DNA of 64,000 nucleotides. Origin: Dimorphilus gyrociliatus (taxonomy: Eukaryota; Annelida; Polychaeta; Dinophilidae). Under the pieces are notes generated by a model that was given only the letters and a program-made list of their open reading frames with translations, was not told the origin of the DNA and ran no database searches. Positions 12,801-23,832 of this stretch are shown here, piece after piece. The position numbers and the translations under genes are program-made. Numbering within the stretch: position 1 is the first letter of the stretch; each line of letters opens with the position of its first letter. Where the stretch lies: positions 1,054,001 to 1,118,000 of the forward strand of contig CAJFCJ010000012.1 in assembly GCA_904063045.1 (NCBI GenBank), in the 5' to 3' direction.

Positions 12801-15800
12801 TGAACCCTTAATAGAACTCCATCTGTCGACTATTAACTTTTCGTTTATAACCATTTTTGTTCTATCGCTATTTCTAGCAATTATCGTGATAAATGTTGTT
12901 TTCGTAGCGTTGTTTGCAACAAATTCATATCTTCTCTTAAACTGGTCTCTGCTAACTAGGGTCATCATTGCTGGGGCTCCATAATCATTTTCATAAACTG
13001 CTCCTGGCGATATTTGAACAGCCATAACTGGTTGATCGGCTTGTATGTAGCCAGTTTCTCTAGAACTGTATTCTAAAATAATCATTCTACCAGCTTCTTG
13101 CAATATATATTCTGCTACATGTCCATCCCTTGAATACCTAATAGAAGTTCTCTTGAAACCAGCAACTATTCTTATATAATAGGGAGAATGCCTTTTGGGA
13201 AAATTCGTTAGTAAGAAGTAATTTCCGTAGGTTTGAGTAGGTGGCATTTGCTCCATTAACAGATCTAAGTTTCCATAGCGAACATTTACGTTTCTATTAC
13301 CTGCAAAAACAGCAACTGGTGCACTAGCTACGATATAGGTTCCAGAGAGATCGATCCCATTTGTGTTTCTCACGTGTAGAGCATTAAGAGCAGGTATTGC
13401 AATATTGGAAGCTTTTTGGCCAGTTGTGTATTCAGTTCCAAGCACATTCACCTTCAAATTCACAATATAGTTAGGGAAAGCAATTTCAACCCTAATTTCT
13501 CTGTTAAAGGGATTTACGATGACGAACTGGGAAGCAGTTGTAGCTTTTTCCCATCCAACAACATAGTATGTTCTTCCCAAGACATCGGTGGGGAAAATTA
13601 AACTTGATCCACAATAAGCAGTACCAGAGACCGTAGCAGAGAGTGAAATATCTCGATTAGAACTTATAGATACAACATTACTTGAAAGCCCGTCAGATGC
13701 TAATTTTGCTCTTTGTGGTATTGTCAATTCTTCAACGGTACCTGGCCGAAGTGTTGTTTGTGATGAATAAGCTGGATTCAACCCATTACCTATAACATTT
13801 ATAATAGCAGAGTTTGCATTTGAGATAAGGACTGGGTGAAGTTTCATGATACTATTAGAAACACTTTCAGTGTCTAAGAAAACCATAACGAAATTTCTTC
13901 CCACGTCATCATTCGTACACTGGGCTAAAAAGAGAAATTAGATTGAAAATAAGTAATGGAGAAATAAATGCTAAAAACGAACTGATAGATGGTAGTGGAT
14001 AATTTCCACTTGGGGTATTTACTATGGTAGTTTGAGTTGGGGGTGCTGCTGTTGATGTTTGCGGCTATTTTAAAAAAATTAGCGTTTAATTGCTTTTTTA
14101 ACGATTAATCATCTTAGTACAACCTCAGGTGTGCCTTCAACGCAGAACCCTGCGGCAAAACTGTAACCACACTTAGAAAACGAACTTGTCGTATATATAG
14201 ATGCAGTAAAGGCGACATTCGAGCCAGTCGTTTGGATGTAAACAAAGTGGAAACCGGCATTTATTTTATAATGACCACCACTCATATTAGCCCCAGGAAT
14301 ATCGCTGAAGAGTTGAACTATTTTCCAGGCCACAGAGCCACCAATATTTTTTCCATCCAAAATTACGTTATCTTTATATTGACTTGGCACAATCAGAGAT
14401 AGAAAATGCTCAGCACCCAAGATTTGGGGAATTGTAAATATATGTTTATATCTGTAATGACTGATCGAAGGAATAATTTGCATTCCAGCCTCATTAGAAG
14501 GTATTTCAGTACCAACTGCCATTACAGAGACCATAACTGGTTTATTTGAATGGACTCTGATGAAATCATTAGATTGTAAGACTTGTTGATGATGTTCTTG
14601 TTGACTAAGATAAACACCATATTCTCCAAAGCGAACATATGTATTGTCCTCATGACCAACAATTTTTATAACAGTCTTAGAACCTGGTTTAGGCGTTGTA
14701 GGAAGAACGTAATTCTTACCCAGGACTGAAGATGGAGGGATTTGAGCAACAATATGATCAGTAATACCCGTATAACCAACACTAGTATCGACGTTTCCAG
14801 AGAATACTGCAACTTTACTTGTGGCGGTTATTCTTGTACCAGAAAGGTCACCCTTCGACATGGCTTGAACTTGGATTGTTTGATATTGGCTTAAGGTTAC
14901 TTGGAAAACTTCTCGTGCTGTGTAAATTCTTCCATTATAATTCACCTGAATACCTCTATATTGAGGGAATTTTATGGAAACATCTGTAGTTCCACTTTGA
15001 ACTGCAGTAACGGAGAATTGCGTGCTCTGGGTTGGTGTCCACCAGGCAGCTATATAATAGCTGTTGGATAATGCTCTTTCAGGATAAATCATAAAAGCGC
15101 CACATGATTCTCCAGTCTTTGAAAACGCAACAATAGTTATATCTGATTGAGATGTTGCCTGAATTCTAAGAACATTTTGTCTAATTCCAGTTCCAGTTGA
15201 CATTATCGTTGATGGCAGATCAATTGTAAGCATTTCACCCCTGTTTGCCCTATACGAATTGGTTAGAATGCTTGGATTACCCGGTGTTGTTACTCTTAAA
15301 TCAACGAAGGAATTAACGGTACTGCCAACTGACAATCTCAATTGTGGCTGAGTGGTTAGGAGAGAATTTTGTAAAAAGTAAACATAAAAGATGCGACCTT
15401 CCGTGCTTGTGCTACATTTTCTAAACGTTGGAATATTTGCTGATATAGGTGGTGCACTGGTTAAAGGTGCAACAGTAGTTTGAACTGTTGGTGCTAATGT
15501 TAAACAGGTTCCTGCAGAGGTAAGAGATCCATCATTTACAACTGAACCATGCAGAAAAACACTAAGTTTGACATTAGGTACACTAGCATATATGTCAAAA
15601 TCTTTTAAAGTGGATGTTAAACGGGCACCATATAGATTCTCATTGCCATTAATTCTGGTCCAGTCGGTTTGCACCCTATTTCCATTAACAATAATCTAAT
15701 ATGGATAAAAAAAAGTATAGATAAACCATTCTGTACATCCCATTAATACTCACATTTTGTCTGTTGTTTCCGTCTATTATAATTGTATAGTATGTTGAAA

Positions 15801-18800
15801 TTTGCCCTTGGAATGTATTAAACCTGTAGCGCATTCTCCATTGCTTCATTGGCGGAACAATTGTCATAGCAGCACCGGATGTATCAGGAGGATTTTGATA
15901 TCCTAATAATGTTTGTGATAGTAAAATGGGCTTATTTGATAATACTTGAACATGCTCATTCGTATCCAATTCAACAAATTTACTATCACCCGCTTTTGCC
16001 AAATTTAATACAGGTTTGGTAGCAACTTGTACGAAAGTATTGTCCATACTTGCTACAGCTTTTAGAATATAACTATAAAAGATATAAAATAGTATAAAAG
16101 TTAAGCTAAATTAAAAATTTAGTATTTTCCTACCCCGCTCTTCTATTCAAAGGTGCCATGACTGCAAACTTTGTTCCCCAAGTTTCCAAGGGAGGTAAGG
16201 CGCTAATTAGATGATCTGTTGACACTGCTGGTCCCACTGTTGGATTGTTATTTCCACTATAGACAACTATGGGAGCATTAGCCGAAATTTTTATTCCCGA
16301 TATATCGGTCCCATCAGAGAGAGCATTGAATATGAGCACCCCTCTTAGTGGAGCAAGATCAAATGTAAAAGTGGAAGTTTGAATAGCTCCATTGAAAAGT
16401 ACTCTTTTCCCTGATGGTATTTCAACTGTAACTTTGGCTTGAACGTCAGTCAAAATAGCAAACTGAGCAGATTTGTCAGAAGATGCATAGTTGGTTATAT
16501 AATAGGTTGGGCTTGATGGAATATTTTCAACAGGCAATGCCATAGTATAGCCGGCATTTGTTGAACTATCAGTAACGAAAACCATGACGGAAATGTCAAA
16601 GTCCGATGTTACACGTATAACCTTGTTAGTTATGATACTATCTCTGATCAAGTAATTTGTCGAAACTAAAACTCTTCTTGATCTTTCGGTGATGCTAATT
16701 CGATTGTTTAAATTGCCAAATGGAGAATCAACGGTAACCGTAGTCGCTGCATCTGTTAGTCTCGTAATCGATATGTAAATTTGTCCAGCAGAATTATCTA
16801 AATGAGCAATTAAGAATTTCTTGCCATTGTTACTTCTCATACATTCATTAGCTGTAGACAAAAATAAGAGAAATAATTCAAATAAAAGGAAATACCAGCA
16901 CTAACGATTCTGAGGAGCTGGAGTAGGTGTAGGAGCCGGAGCAGGAACTGGAATAGGCGCTGGAGCGGGTATAGGTGCTGGGACAGGAATTGGTGCCGGA
17001 ACAGGTATAGGCGCTGGAACAGGTATAGGTGCCGGTACAGGTATTGGTGCTGGAACAGGAATTGGTGCAGGAACAGGTATAGGCGCTGGAACTGGTATTG
17101 GTGCCGGTACAGGTATTGGTGCCGGTACAGGTATTGGTGCCGGAACAGGAATTGGTGCCGGAACAGGTATAGGTGCTGGAACTGGTATTGGTGCCGGTAC
17201 AGGTATTGGCGCGGGTACAGGTATTGGTGCCGGAACAGGTATTGGTGCCGGTACAGGTATTGGTGCCGGAACAGGTATTGGTACAGGGATTGGTATAGGA
17301 GATGGTACTGGGGCTGGCACTGGAATAGGTGCAGGTACTGGTATTGGAACAGGAACAGGAACAGGTGCCGGAACAGGTACTGGAATGGGCGCAGGAGCGG
17401 GAACTGGTATAGGAGATGGAACAGGAGCTACAAGAAAGAATAATTTATAAAATATAGAACCTTCTCACTGTCTCAATCTTTATTTGTAAAATATATACCT
17501 GGAGCTGGGTTGACAACATTCTGCAATATAAAAGAAATATCAATAAAAAATTGTTTAATAATCAAATAAAAATGGCTTACCCGAATATCATCCAAGCATA
17601 TCTGAGTTGAAGCCATCCAGTTGTTCCCTATCGTATAGAATGCATAATATCTTTCATTTGACACAGAGGATATTGATATGCTTTGAGCATTTGTCAAGGA
17701 TTTATCAACAATAAAATATCCGATGATCTCGAACTGAGTTATAGGATTGAAAAGATTTCCATTCAATCTCAAATTTCCAACATTAGAAGTTATAACAACA
17801 ACAGAAACTGTAGGCTCCAGTGGTGGTGCAACAGACTCCAAAGATGTTGATCTATAATATTGCTCAATTGGGGGTAATAAAAGCGAAGATTCTGATGTGG
17901 CTGAAAAAACCACAACCTCCATCGGCGCCGTAGAATATAAATAGAATTGCTGGTCGAAATTTGCCGTAACAACTCCACCATTACCCGGTAAAGTCAATTG
18001 CCTATTAACAACATTCTGAGCGCTATAAACAGATATTATTCCAGGAGCATTCGATGTAGCTATAATTTCGGTTCCTCCAGCCATTAGCGGAATGACATAT
18101 CCTTTACCGTAAGAATGCAGAGGATATATCATATCCACAGCAGCGATGCGTCGTTGGCCATTAGTCAGGTAACCGCTTATAACAGCAACTAGTTTATCAC
18201 CCGAAATTTTTGTTCCAGAAAAACTTGAAACTTCATCGTATAAAGATAGAGCTTCATACTTATTTAGCGTGACCTGCAGCTGTTCTCCAGTCTGGTATTG
18301 TCTGCCATTGTAGTTGAACGGCCTAGAAAAGGTCACTGTCAACTATAAGTACAAAAGTCAAATATTTCACACGCTATTTGAAAATGATAAAAGTAGTTCA
18401 CAAACCTTGGTATTATCTTCAGTTGCAGCAACAGAAATGGCATTACCTCTATTTGGTCTAGACAATATAAAGTAGTTGAAGGCAATATATTCAATAGGAT
18501 AAACGACATGATAAGCTTTTTCATTCACATTCGGGATGTTATAACTGTATCTAACTAAAACTGCAACATCATCATCTGAATCGATTTCAAATGCTCTGTT
18601 TCCCGCTGGACCAGTTGAAAAGTCGATATACCTCTTGCTGGCGGTTATGGATTGCGTCGCCAAAGTTGAGCCACTAAGATTCAAGCGAACATTAAAGTTC
18701 GTATTACTTTTGACAGCTGTAACTTGTATGTTGATCTGTAGATTCTGAATAAGATTTGGTTCTGAGAGGACTGGAACTACAAAACGACGCCCATATGATG

Positions 18801-19456
18801 GCCTTGTGCACGTTCCTATAGTTTAATAAAAGAAAAAGCAAGTTCAAACAAAAGAATATTCTTATTCAAATTTTATCATTTTTATACAAACCTGTCGGCA
18901 AGTTCAGAGTTGGTTGTGCTCTTATTCCTGTTAACAAAAAAAACCCGACATAAGTAACCAAAAAAACCACATAAGCGTGCTTGAAAGTATATCACTTAAG
19001 TAAAAGGAAGAGATATTATTGAAGAAAGGAGGAAAAAAATGACTTTAAAAAGGGTCAAAACACGGTCAAGTTCAATAAAAAAATCGTTTTCAATATAAAA
19101 ATAACCCGATCTGCATAAGGCGTATGTAAGCTAAAAATATATAGCAGCGCCCACTTGCCGGCGAATGACTTCACCCTTAGTGAAGAGTTGTACTTAGGCA
19201 TATACAGCCCGCCCACGTTAAGGTTTGTCAAGTAGAGAAACATTCTGTGTATAAGTATAACAAAAGCAATCACTTTCTCTAAAGAATAGCATAATTAGTA
19301 AAAGACAAGCGAAATAAAATGGAGAATAGAATAACGATTGAAAAAAAAGGGAGGGGACAAATTCAAAATGTTCAATTAGTTGTGTAACTTACCAATTATT
19401 TCGATTAAAGCGATGATGACTAGAGAGATAGCGATACTTGAAATGTATCGCATCAT
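5404..19456 (-). CDS. Giant secreted protein with nine IgGFc-binding-type modules (23 exons, about 4,078 aa)
   Basis: Starts at ATG 19456 with a signal peptide ([19 protein letters not shown]). Exons: 19393-19456, 18892-18927, 18406-18815, 17581-18342, 17499-17520, 16906-17427, 16134-16851, 15754-16072, 14124-15695, 13983-14064, 12620-13924, 12513-12551, 12237-12427, 11215-12174, 11048-11153, 10769-10956, 9748-10710, 9608-9683, 9357-9541, 8322-9290, 8186-8264, 5655-8128, 5404-5598. They sum to 12,237 nt, with phase kept throughout. Most modules hold about 390-470 residues: an early Cys with G-x-x-F-V, a middle Cys before a Y/L/I-P box ([28 protein letters not shown]), repeated AVFSGN-type strands, and a Cys pair at the end ([20 protein letters not shown]). 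This is the repeated unit of IgGFc-binding-like proteins. No vWD, TIL, C8, EGF or membrane segment was seen. Likely an extracellular mucus, cuticle or adhesive matrix component; immunoglobulin binding is not implied outside vertebrates. Some splice sites could shift by a few bases. Confidence 0.85.
6885..8128 (-). other. IgGFc-binding-type module 8
   Basis: First half of the 2.5 kb exon 5655-8128. It starts [16 protein letters not shown], has the middle box [18 protein letters not shown] and IAVFSGNKG, and ends [11 protein letters not shown] Pro/Thr linker (about 6810-6884) joins it directly to module 9 with no intron. Confidence 0.8.
8322..9541 (-). other. IgGFc-binding-type module 7
   Basis: Exons 9357-9541 and 8322-9290, with the same two-exon layout as modules 5 and 6. 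It starts [16 protein letters not shown], has the middle box [18 protein letters not shown], and ends [10 protein letters not shown]. The linker exon 8186-8264 follows. Confidence 0.8.
9748..10956 (-). other. IgGFc-binding-type module 6
   Basis: Exons 10769-10956 and 9748-10710, split at the same place and phase as module 5. It starts [16 protein letters not shown], has the middle box [18 protein letters not shown], and ends [10 protein letters not shown]. The linker exon 9608-9683 follows. Confidence 0.8.
11215..12427 (-). other. IgGFc-binding-type module 5
   Basis: Exons 12237-12427 and 11215-12174, split by a phase-0 intron. It starts [16 protein letters not shown], has the middle box [18 protein letters not shown], and ends [10 protein letters not shown]. 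The next exon (11048-11153) is a TPPP-repeat linker. Closely parallel to modules 6 and 7. Confidence 0.8.
12620..13924 (-). other. IgGFc-binding-type module 4
   Basis: A single exon. It starts [16 protein letters not shown], has the middle box [18 protein letters not shown] and PVAVFAGN, and ends [10 protein letters not shown], followed by a Thr/Pro linker continued in exon 12513-12551. This is one of the clearest copies. Confidence 0.8.
14124..15429 (-). other. IgGFc-binding-type module 3
   Basis: Carried within one long exon. It starts [16 protein letters not shown], has the middle box [19 protein letters not shown] and KVAVFSGN, and ends [10 protein letters not shown]. All four expected Cys are present. 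Confidence 0.8.
15512..16851 (-). other. IgGFc-binding-type module 2
   Basis: Starts [18 protein letters not shown] and spans exons 16134-16851, 15754-16072 and the first part of 14124-15695. It ends at GTCLTLAP. The middle box ([19 protein letters not shown]) lacks Cys. A short Thr/Pro linker (about 15430-15510) joins it to module 3 inside the same exon. Confidence 0.7.
16906..17427 (-). repeat. In-frame 18-bp tandem repeat encoding an IPVPAP hexapeptide array
   Basis: One 522-nt exon of the giant gene is almost wholly Pro, Val, Ile and Ala. The unit IPVPAP recurs about 19 times, some 17 in a row without an amino-acid change (about 16970-17285), flanked by looser PVPSPIP and PAPTPTPAP stretches. 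At DNA level the 18-base unit (about GGTATTGGTGCCGGTACA on the + strand) differs between copies mostly at third codon positions. It is the linker between modules 1 and 2, probably a stiff extended rod. The donor is GTTAGT (16905-16900), just ahead of an in-frame stop. Confidence 0.9.
17581..18815 (-). other. IgGFc-binding-type module 1
   Basis: Encoded by two exons (18406-18815 and 17581-18342). It opens with [16 protein letters not shown] and ends near [15 protein letters not shown]. This is the most divergent of the nine: the middle box reads [16 protein letters not shown] without the usual Cys, and the terminal Cys pair is reduced to one Cys. Confidence 0.7.
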
Positions 19457-20124
19457 CTTGAATATGGAACCTACTAAAGATCTAATGAAAACTCAGTAAT
19501 AACTTAATTGAATATCCTGAAAGATTTTAAGGCGCGAATAACACAATCCGCCCTAACCAAGGGCCAATGCTAGAGTATAAAGTTAGGCGATCACTATTTG
19601 ACGCAGTCAAGCATGGCATGAGATTTAGTTGACAATGCTACCATTCAATAGTTTAAGTTAGGCCTTCTCTCCAGAACAGAATGAGGGGTTTTCTTACAGA
19701 AAATCATTTTACTAGATATACCGAAGACATTTCTTGAATGGAATTTATTATTTTCCCATTTTTCTCCTTTCAAAAAGCTAATAAATGTTCGATTGACCGC
19801 TAAGTTCTATTATCATTCATTTAATAGAATAACCTAAATATTCTAAATCTTGATTTTCTTTCAAATATGAAATATATGGAGTCTAAGGAAAAAGGAAGAA
19901 AGACACGTATAGAAAAGAGAGAGAACGAACAAGAAGATTTTGTCCTTTTCCCTTTTGTGCAACTTAAACGTTTTATAGTCTTGAAAAAATAATAAGAACA
20001 AGAATGAAAAAATCGTTTGTTCAAGAGAATTGTAATTTTATATTATCTAAATTTGTCGCGTTTGAATAATAAAAGACAAATAATGTTCAATCTAATATAA
20101 TCTATATTATTTATTTTTGAAAAT
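19457..20124. other. Intergenic, upstream of the giant gene
   Basis: Should hold the promoter and 5' UTR of the minus-strand giant gene and the 3' UTR of the orphan ORF at 20125-22617. The base before ATG 19456 is preceded by AG (TTCAAG then ATG), so a spliced 5' leader is possible. No clear TATA box or other element was found. Confidence 0.4.
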
Positions 20125-22617
20125 TTATTTGCCTCCTAATCGATTCCTTCTTGAGTATTGTGTATTCAGTTTCGTTTCTTTACCGCAGGTTTTCTTGTTA
20201 TTAAAACAATGATGAATAATTTTACAATGAGTTGCCAACAATTTACAATAACCATGTGATATACGACATCTTTTACTCAAACAAAATAAATCATTTCTAT
20301 GGATTTCTTTCTTACAAATTGAATTAATATGTGCAATCTTCTTTTTTCCTGACTTACAGTATTGTAGGCAATTCGTTCTCTTACAATCGATTATTGATTT
20401 TTTAAACTTTTCTTTCAATTTTTCGCTCTTACTACACCTATTCCAAGAAACTGATGGATCAATAGATTTTATACGAACTAATATAGCTTTATCAATTTTA
20501 TTAGTTAAATTTAAGCCAATCGTACTTGTTGAAACATCTCGTCTTATTGGCTTTAGTATCATGTCATCTAGAACGAATTTATTGCTTAATATCAAATTGG
20601 GAATGAAATACTCGACAGATATGTCGTCTGGAACTTGTAAGTAGCTGTCACAGGCCGATGACTCCTTAACTAAAGAATCGATCGATACAAGAGTGTTATG
20701 TGAAATATTTGATTCAGTCAAAGTTGGATAGATATAATCATATGAATACGTTTCATCTAATTGAGTTCCTTGGTCAGCTTTCTTAGCCATTGTTTCAATT
20801 TGAATTGATTTATTCTCCTTGTTTGTTACTACTTTCGATTGCGATAAATTACTTTTAGATAGATAACTAAGCATAGTTAATGATGGAAGTTCTCGTTCTA
20901 TACTATCTCCTATTCTAAACATTTCAGCTTTGCTTAATGTTTGTCTAATAGGCCTAGATATGATGCTTTGATCAATAGTAATGTTGTTAACTTCTAGCTC
21001 GGAAGAACTATAAGATTGATCCTGCTCAGACTGATCATTTCTAGGATTTCTATTATCAGAGTTTCTTAATTGACAACGACTCTTAGATAACTCAATGAAA
21101 TTTTTAATTATTTCTGACGTCTTTATCAACTTATTTGACATTTCCCCCCCCCGATGACTTTCTATCTTGCCATCTACAGGTAAAGATTCAAAAACAATAG
21201 CGCTATGAGATGCTTCTGGTTGCTTTTTGTTAGTTTTCCCTTTCGTTAAAGTATCACAAAATTCTGTCTTACGTCTATTTTGCTGAGAAAAGCTTTCACT
21301 TCGCGTTTCTACCTTTCTTTCATCATTCTTCTCTTCATCCCTCAAAAGAGTATAACTATCTTTGTTATGTAGCGTCTCTCCTTTATTATACTCACTTACT
21401 GAATTGCGCATTAATTGTTTCATTTTTGACGTATTCTCATCTTGAATATTGATTTTTCCTGGTTTTGACAGAGAGGGGAAAGAATCAGCTTTCCATATAT
21501 CAACAATATTTAAGCTATCTTGCCTTTTCCCATAAGACTCCCAATCAATGTATTTATTATCTTTTGAATGTTTACTGCAGAAATTTGTATGATTAAAATA
21601 TGGCCAGTTTAAGTAATTAGCAATAATTTTAAGGCAGAGCCTAATTCCGGTGTGTTGAATAGAATTCTTATTAAATAGATGATTAAGTCCCGATAATTTA
21701 ATTAGATATCCGTGAGATTTCGATTCCGGAAATTCGTTTCGATTTGAAAAGGTGCAATTTTTTAGTTGAAAATTACTATTATTATCACTAAAGTTCCTTT
21801 CAGGAACAATTTCGCAAGAAACGCTAGGGGATTGATGTCCATCGATTTGACCTCTCTCCCCCACATTTGAATTATTATTATCAATAATTTCATCCAAAGG
21901 GATTCCTTCTTGGGAGTAAAGTATATTTGATGAAATATTAGATAAAAGATTAGTCGATACTTGATCTCCGAATTGAGACGTTCTAGAGGTGAACAACTCT
22001 ATAAAATATAATAAAGCGATTTTGGCCAAAATGGCGAAAATGTTTACAATCTTTGTAGACTTTTTTCTGTTTTTTCTCTCAGAGAGTTTTAAAACGATTT
22101 TAGCGTCTAAATCTAGTTTATATTCTGCAAATTTATTCATGGTCTTGTTAACGGTTAAATTACAACGTGTCGCTCTATTAAACAAGGTTTGTCCATGAAA
22201 CATATTGACAACTATGCTTCTTAAAAATTGCAGAAAATTAGGTATATCGGTCTCTAGAATTCTTGCTTTGTCTTTTACTGAATGCTGCCTATTATTCTCC
22301 ATAATTAAAGATTGATCATTTACATTGAGGTATATTGATTTACATTTCCTATCTTCGTTGACGGTTGCATCATTTACTTTCTTAGATTTTTGATACGAAA
22401 TAGCACTTTGACATAAATCTTTTTTCTCAATCCTACCATTGTTCAATCCTTCCGTCTTGATAAAAGCTTTTGGGAATGAAACATCACTTAGATCTTCTTT
22501 ACGTAATTGATGCTTAAACCATTTTCGACAAGGTAGAATTGAGAGGGGTATGTTTGTATTTCTTTCTGAATTTTCTCTCTGATACTGTTTTGGAAGCAAA
22601 TAGACAGAGATTTTCAT
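20125..22617 (-). CDS. Orphan protein, 830 aa, Cys-rich C-terminus
   Basis: A single open frame of 830 codons, far longer than chance in DNA this AT-rich, so very likely coding. I do not recognise the family. The body is polar and low in complexity (Asn, Ser, Lys, Glu, Ile), with no clear signal peptide or membrane segment and only one short hydrophobic stretch (IFAILAKIALLYFIELF, roughly a quarter of the way in). The last 100 or so residues change character: basic, with 11 Cys spaced mostly 3 to 8 apart (DCKRTNCLQYC; CLSKRCRISHGYC) plus several His, suggesting a metal-binding or disulfide module. It lies on the same strand as the giant gene, with about 670 bp between them. The start used is ATG 22617; later in-frame ATGs are possible, and a 5' exon cannot be excluded. 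Confidence 0.65.
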   Translation of the reverse strand: MKISVYLLPKQYQRENSERNTNIPLSILPCRKWFKHQLRKEDLSDVSFPKAFIKTEGLNNGRIEKKDLCQSAISYQKSKKVNDATVNEDRKCKSIYLNVNDQSLIMENNRQHSVKDKARILETDIPNFLQFLRSIVVNMFHGQTLFNRATRCNLTVNKTMNKFAEYKLDLDAKIVLKLSERKNRKKSTKIVNIFAILAKIALLYFIELFTSRTSQFGDQVSTNLLSNISSNILYSQEGIPLDEIIDNNNSNVGERGQIDGHQSPSVSCEIVPERNFSDNNSNFQLKNCTFSNRNEFPESKSHGYLIKLSGLNHLFNKNSIQHTGIRLCLKIIANYLNWPYFNHTNFCSKHSKDNKYIDWESYGKRQDSLNIVDIWKADSFPSLSKPGKINIQDENTSKMKQLMRNSVSEYNKGETLHNKDSYTLLRDEEKNDERKVETRSESFSQQNRRKTEFCDTLTKGKTNKKQPEASHSAIVFESLPVDGKIESHRGGEMSNKLIKTSEIIKNFIELSKSRCQLRNSDNRNPRNDQSEQDQSYSSSELEVNNITIDQSIISRPIRQTLSKAEMFRIGDSIERELPSLTMLSYLSKSNLSQSKVVTNKENKSIQIETMAKKADQGTQLDETYSYDYIYPTLTESNISHNTLVSIDSLVKESSACDSYLQVPDDISVEYFIPNLILSNKFVLDDMILKPIRRDVSTSTIGLNLTNKIDKAILVRIKSIDPSVSWNRCSKSEKLKEKFKKSIIDCKRTNCLQYCKSGKKKIAHINSICKKEIHRNDLFCLSKRCRISHGYCKLLATHCKIIHHCFNNKKTCGKETKLNTQYSRRNRLGGK

Positions 22618-23810
22618 GAAAAAGAGAAGACGGAAAACATTCGGAAAGGATTAAAGGAAGTGAGTGGGAAAGAAGAGGGAGAAAAGAACTAATTTTTCCG
22701 TAGATCTTTGTTTTTATTAATAATCTAAAGAATTTCCGAGTAACATCGATTCTGTTGATATGCATTATGGATTGCGTGATTGATGATGATACATTACTTT
22801 AGGAATATTAAAAAACCTTGTCATATAAACAAAGACTATGCGATTTTTTCGGATTGCTAATATTATTCTTCTTTAATATATACGTTATATTTTTACAGGT
22901 TTATATTCTTATAGTTTTTAGAGCAAATATACTATAACAAGTAAAATAAAGCCGTTATTGATAATAGAAAACTCCTAAATATTTTTTTAAATATCATTGT
23001 ATCTATTTACAATTGTATATATTATTCTTTCTATATAGTTATAGTATAGAAATGATTAGGGTTAATTGTACTTATAGTTTTTGACTGTTTCCATCTATTA
23101 TCATCTTTTTAAGATATTAATTTACTTTTCTTTGGTTCAACGATATTTACATATTTTTAAAATGACTTTCTCAGGTTGTCAGTCCTGAGAGAAATAAATT
23201 GTAATGGATGTAAATAGCATCAAAGAATTCATGAAAAAAGCATTTACCTTATCGGATTTACAGGAGTTTTCTCTACGCCAATCGATTATCTGTTGTTCCC
23301 TTATACTTTTCTGTTTGAATAAGAAATTTGGTTGCATAATAGTGCGAATAGATGTTCCTTTACATCTATATTTTCCCCCAATTAAAGCTAGTTATGATAA
23401 TAGTTGTTTGTTTTTTTTCTTTTGTTTTTGCTTCTTTTATTATAAGATATGCTTATGTTATTTACCAAGTTGATTCATTTGAAATTATTGATGATTCATA
23501 CAATCGTTTTATTTTGTACGATTTATTGAAAGAGAATTCTACTATATTGAATATTTACAGAAAATTTTTCACCGGGCTTTTTACCTATTTTTTCCATTTT
23601 TTATAATTTCTTTTACTTTTATGTAGTTTTTGCAGTTTTTCAAATAAAATTTACTGCAAAAACTTCACCTGCTAATAAAAAAGTCGTGAGGCATAATATT
23701 TACCGACAAATAAATAGCTAAGTAGAATCATGCGCTCATAAACGTATGGATAATTACATACAGTAAAAAGCCTAGCAACCTATATGCCTACGCATCGACG
23801 CCATCTCATA
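22618..23810. other. Intergenic between divergent genes
   Basis: Shared upstream region of the 20125-22617 (-) and 23833-25440 (+) ORFs, AT-rich. Two short overlapping + frames at about 23204-23606 have a hydrophobic stretch but no supporting splice or start context. The only firm element is the X-box at its right edge. Confidence 0.4.
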
Positions 23811-23824
23811 GTTACCATAGCAAC
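23811..23824 (+). promoter_or_regulatory. RFX X-box
   Basis: GTTACCATAGCAAC fits the RFX consensus (RYYNYY, 1-3 spacer, RRNRAC) with both half-sites intact and a 2-base spacer. It ends 8 bases before ATG 23833. A lone half-site-like CCTAGCAAC lies about 40 bases upstream (23771-23779). X-boxes control cilium genes across animals, so ciliated-cell expression of the downstream gene is a reasonable inference. Confidence 0.7.
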
Positions 23825-23832
23825 CATAAAGA

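Noticed and set aside
23204-23606. Two overlapping + strand frames (89 and 84 codons) with a hydrophobic stretch, possibly a small membrane protein.
   Set aside because: They are in different frames and I found no donor/acceptor pair that joins them in phase. The composition matches T-rich non-coding DNA.
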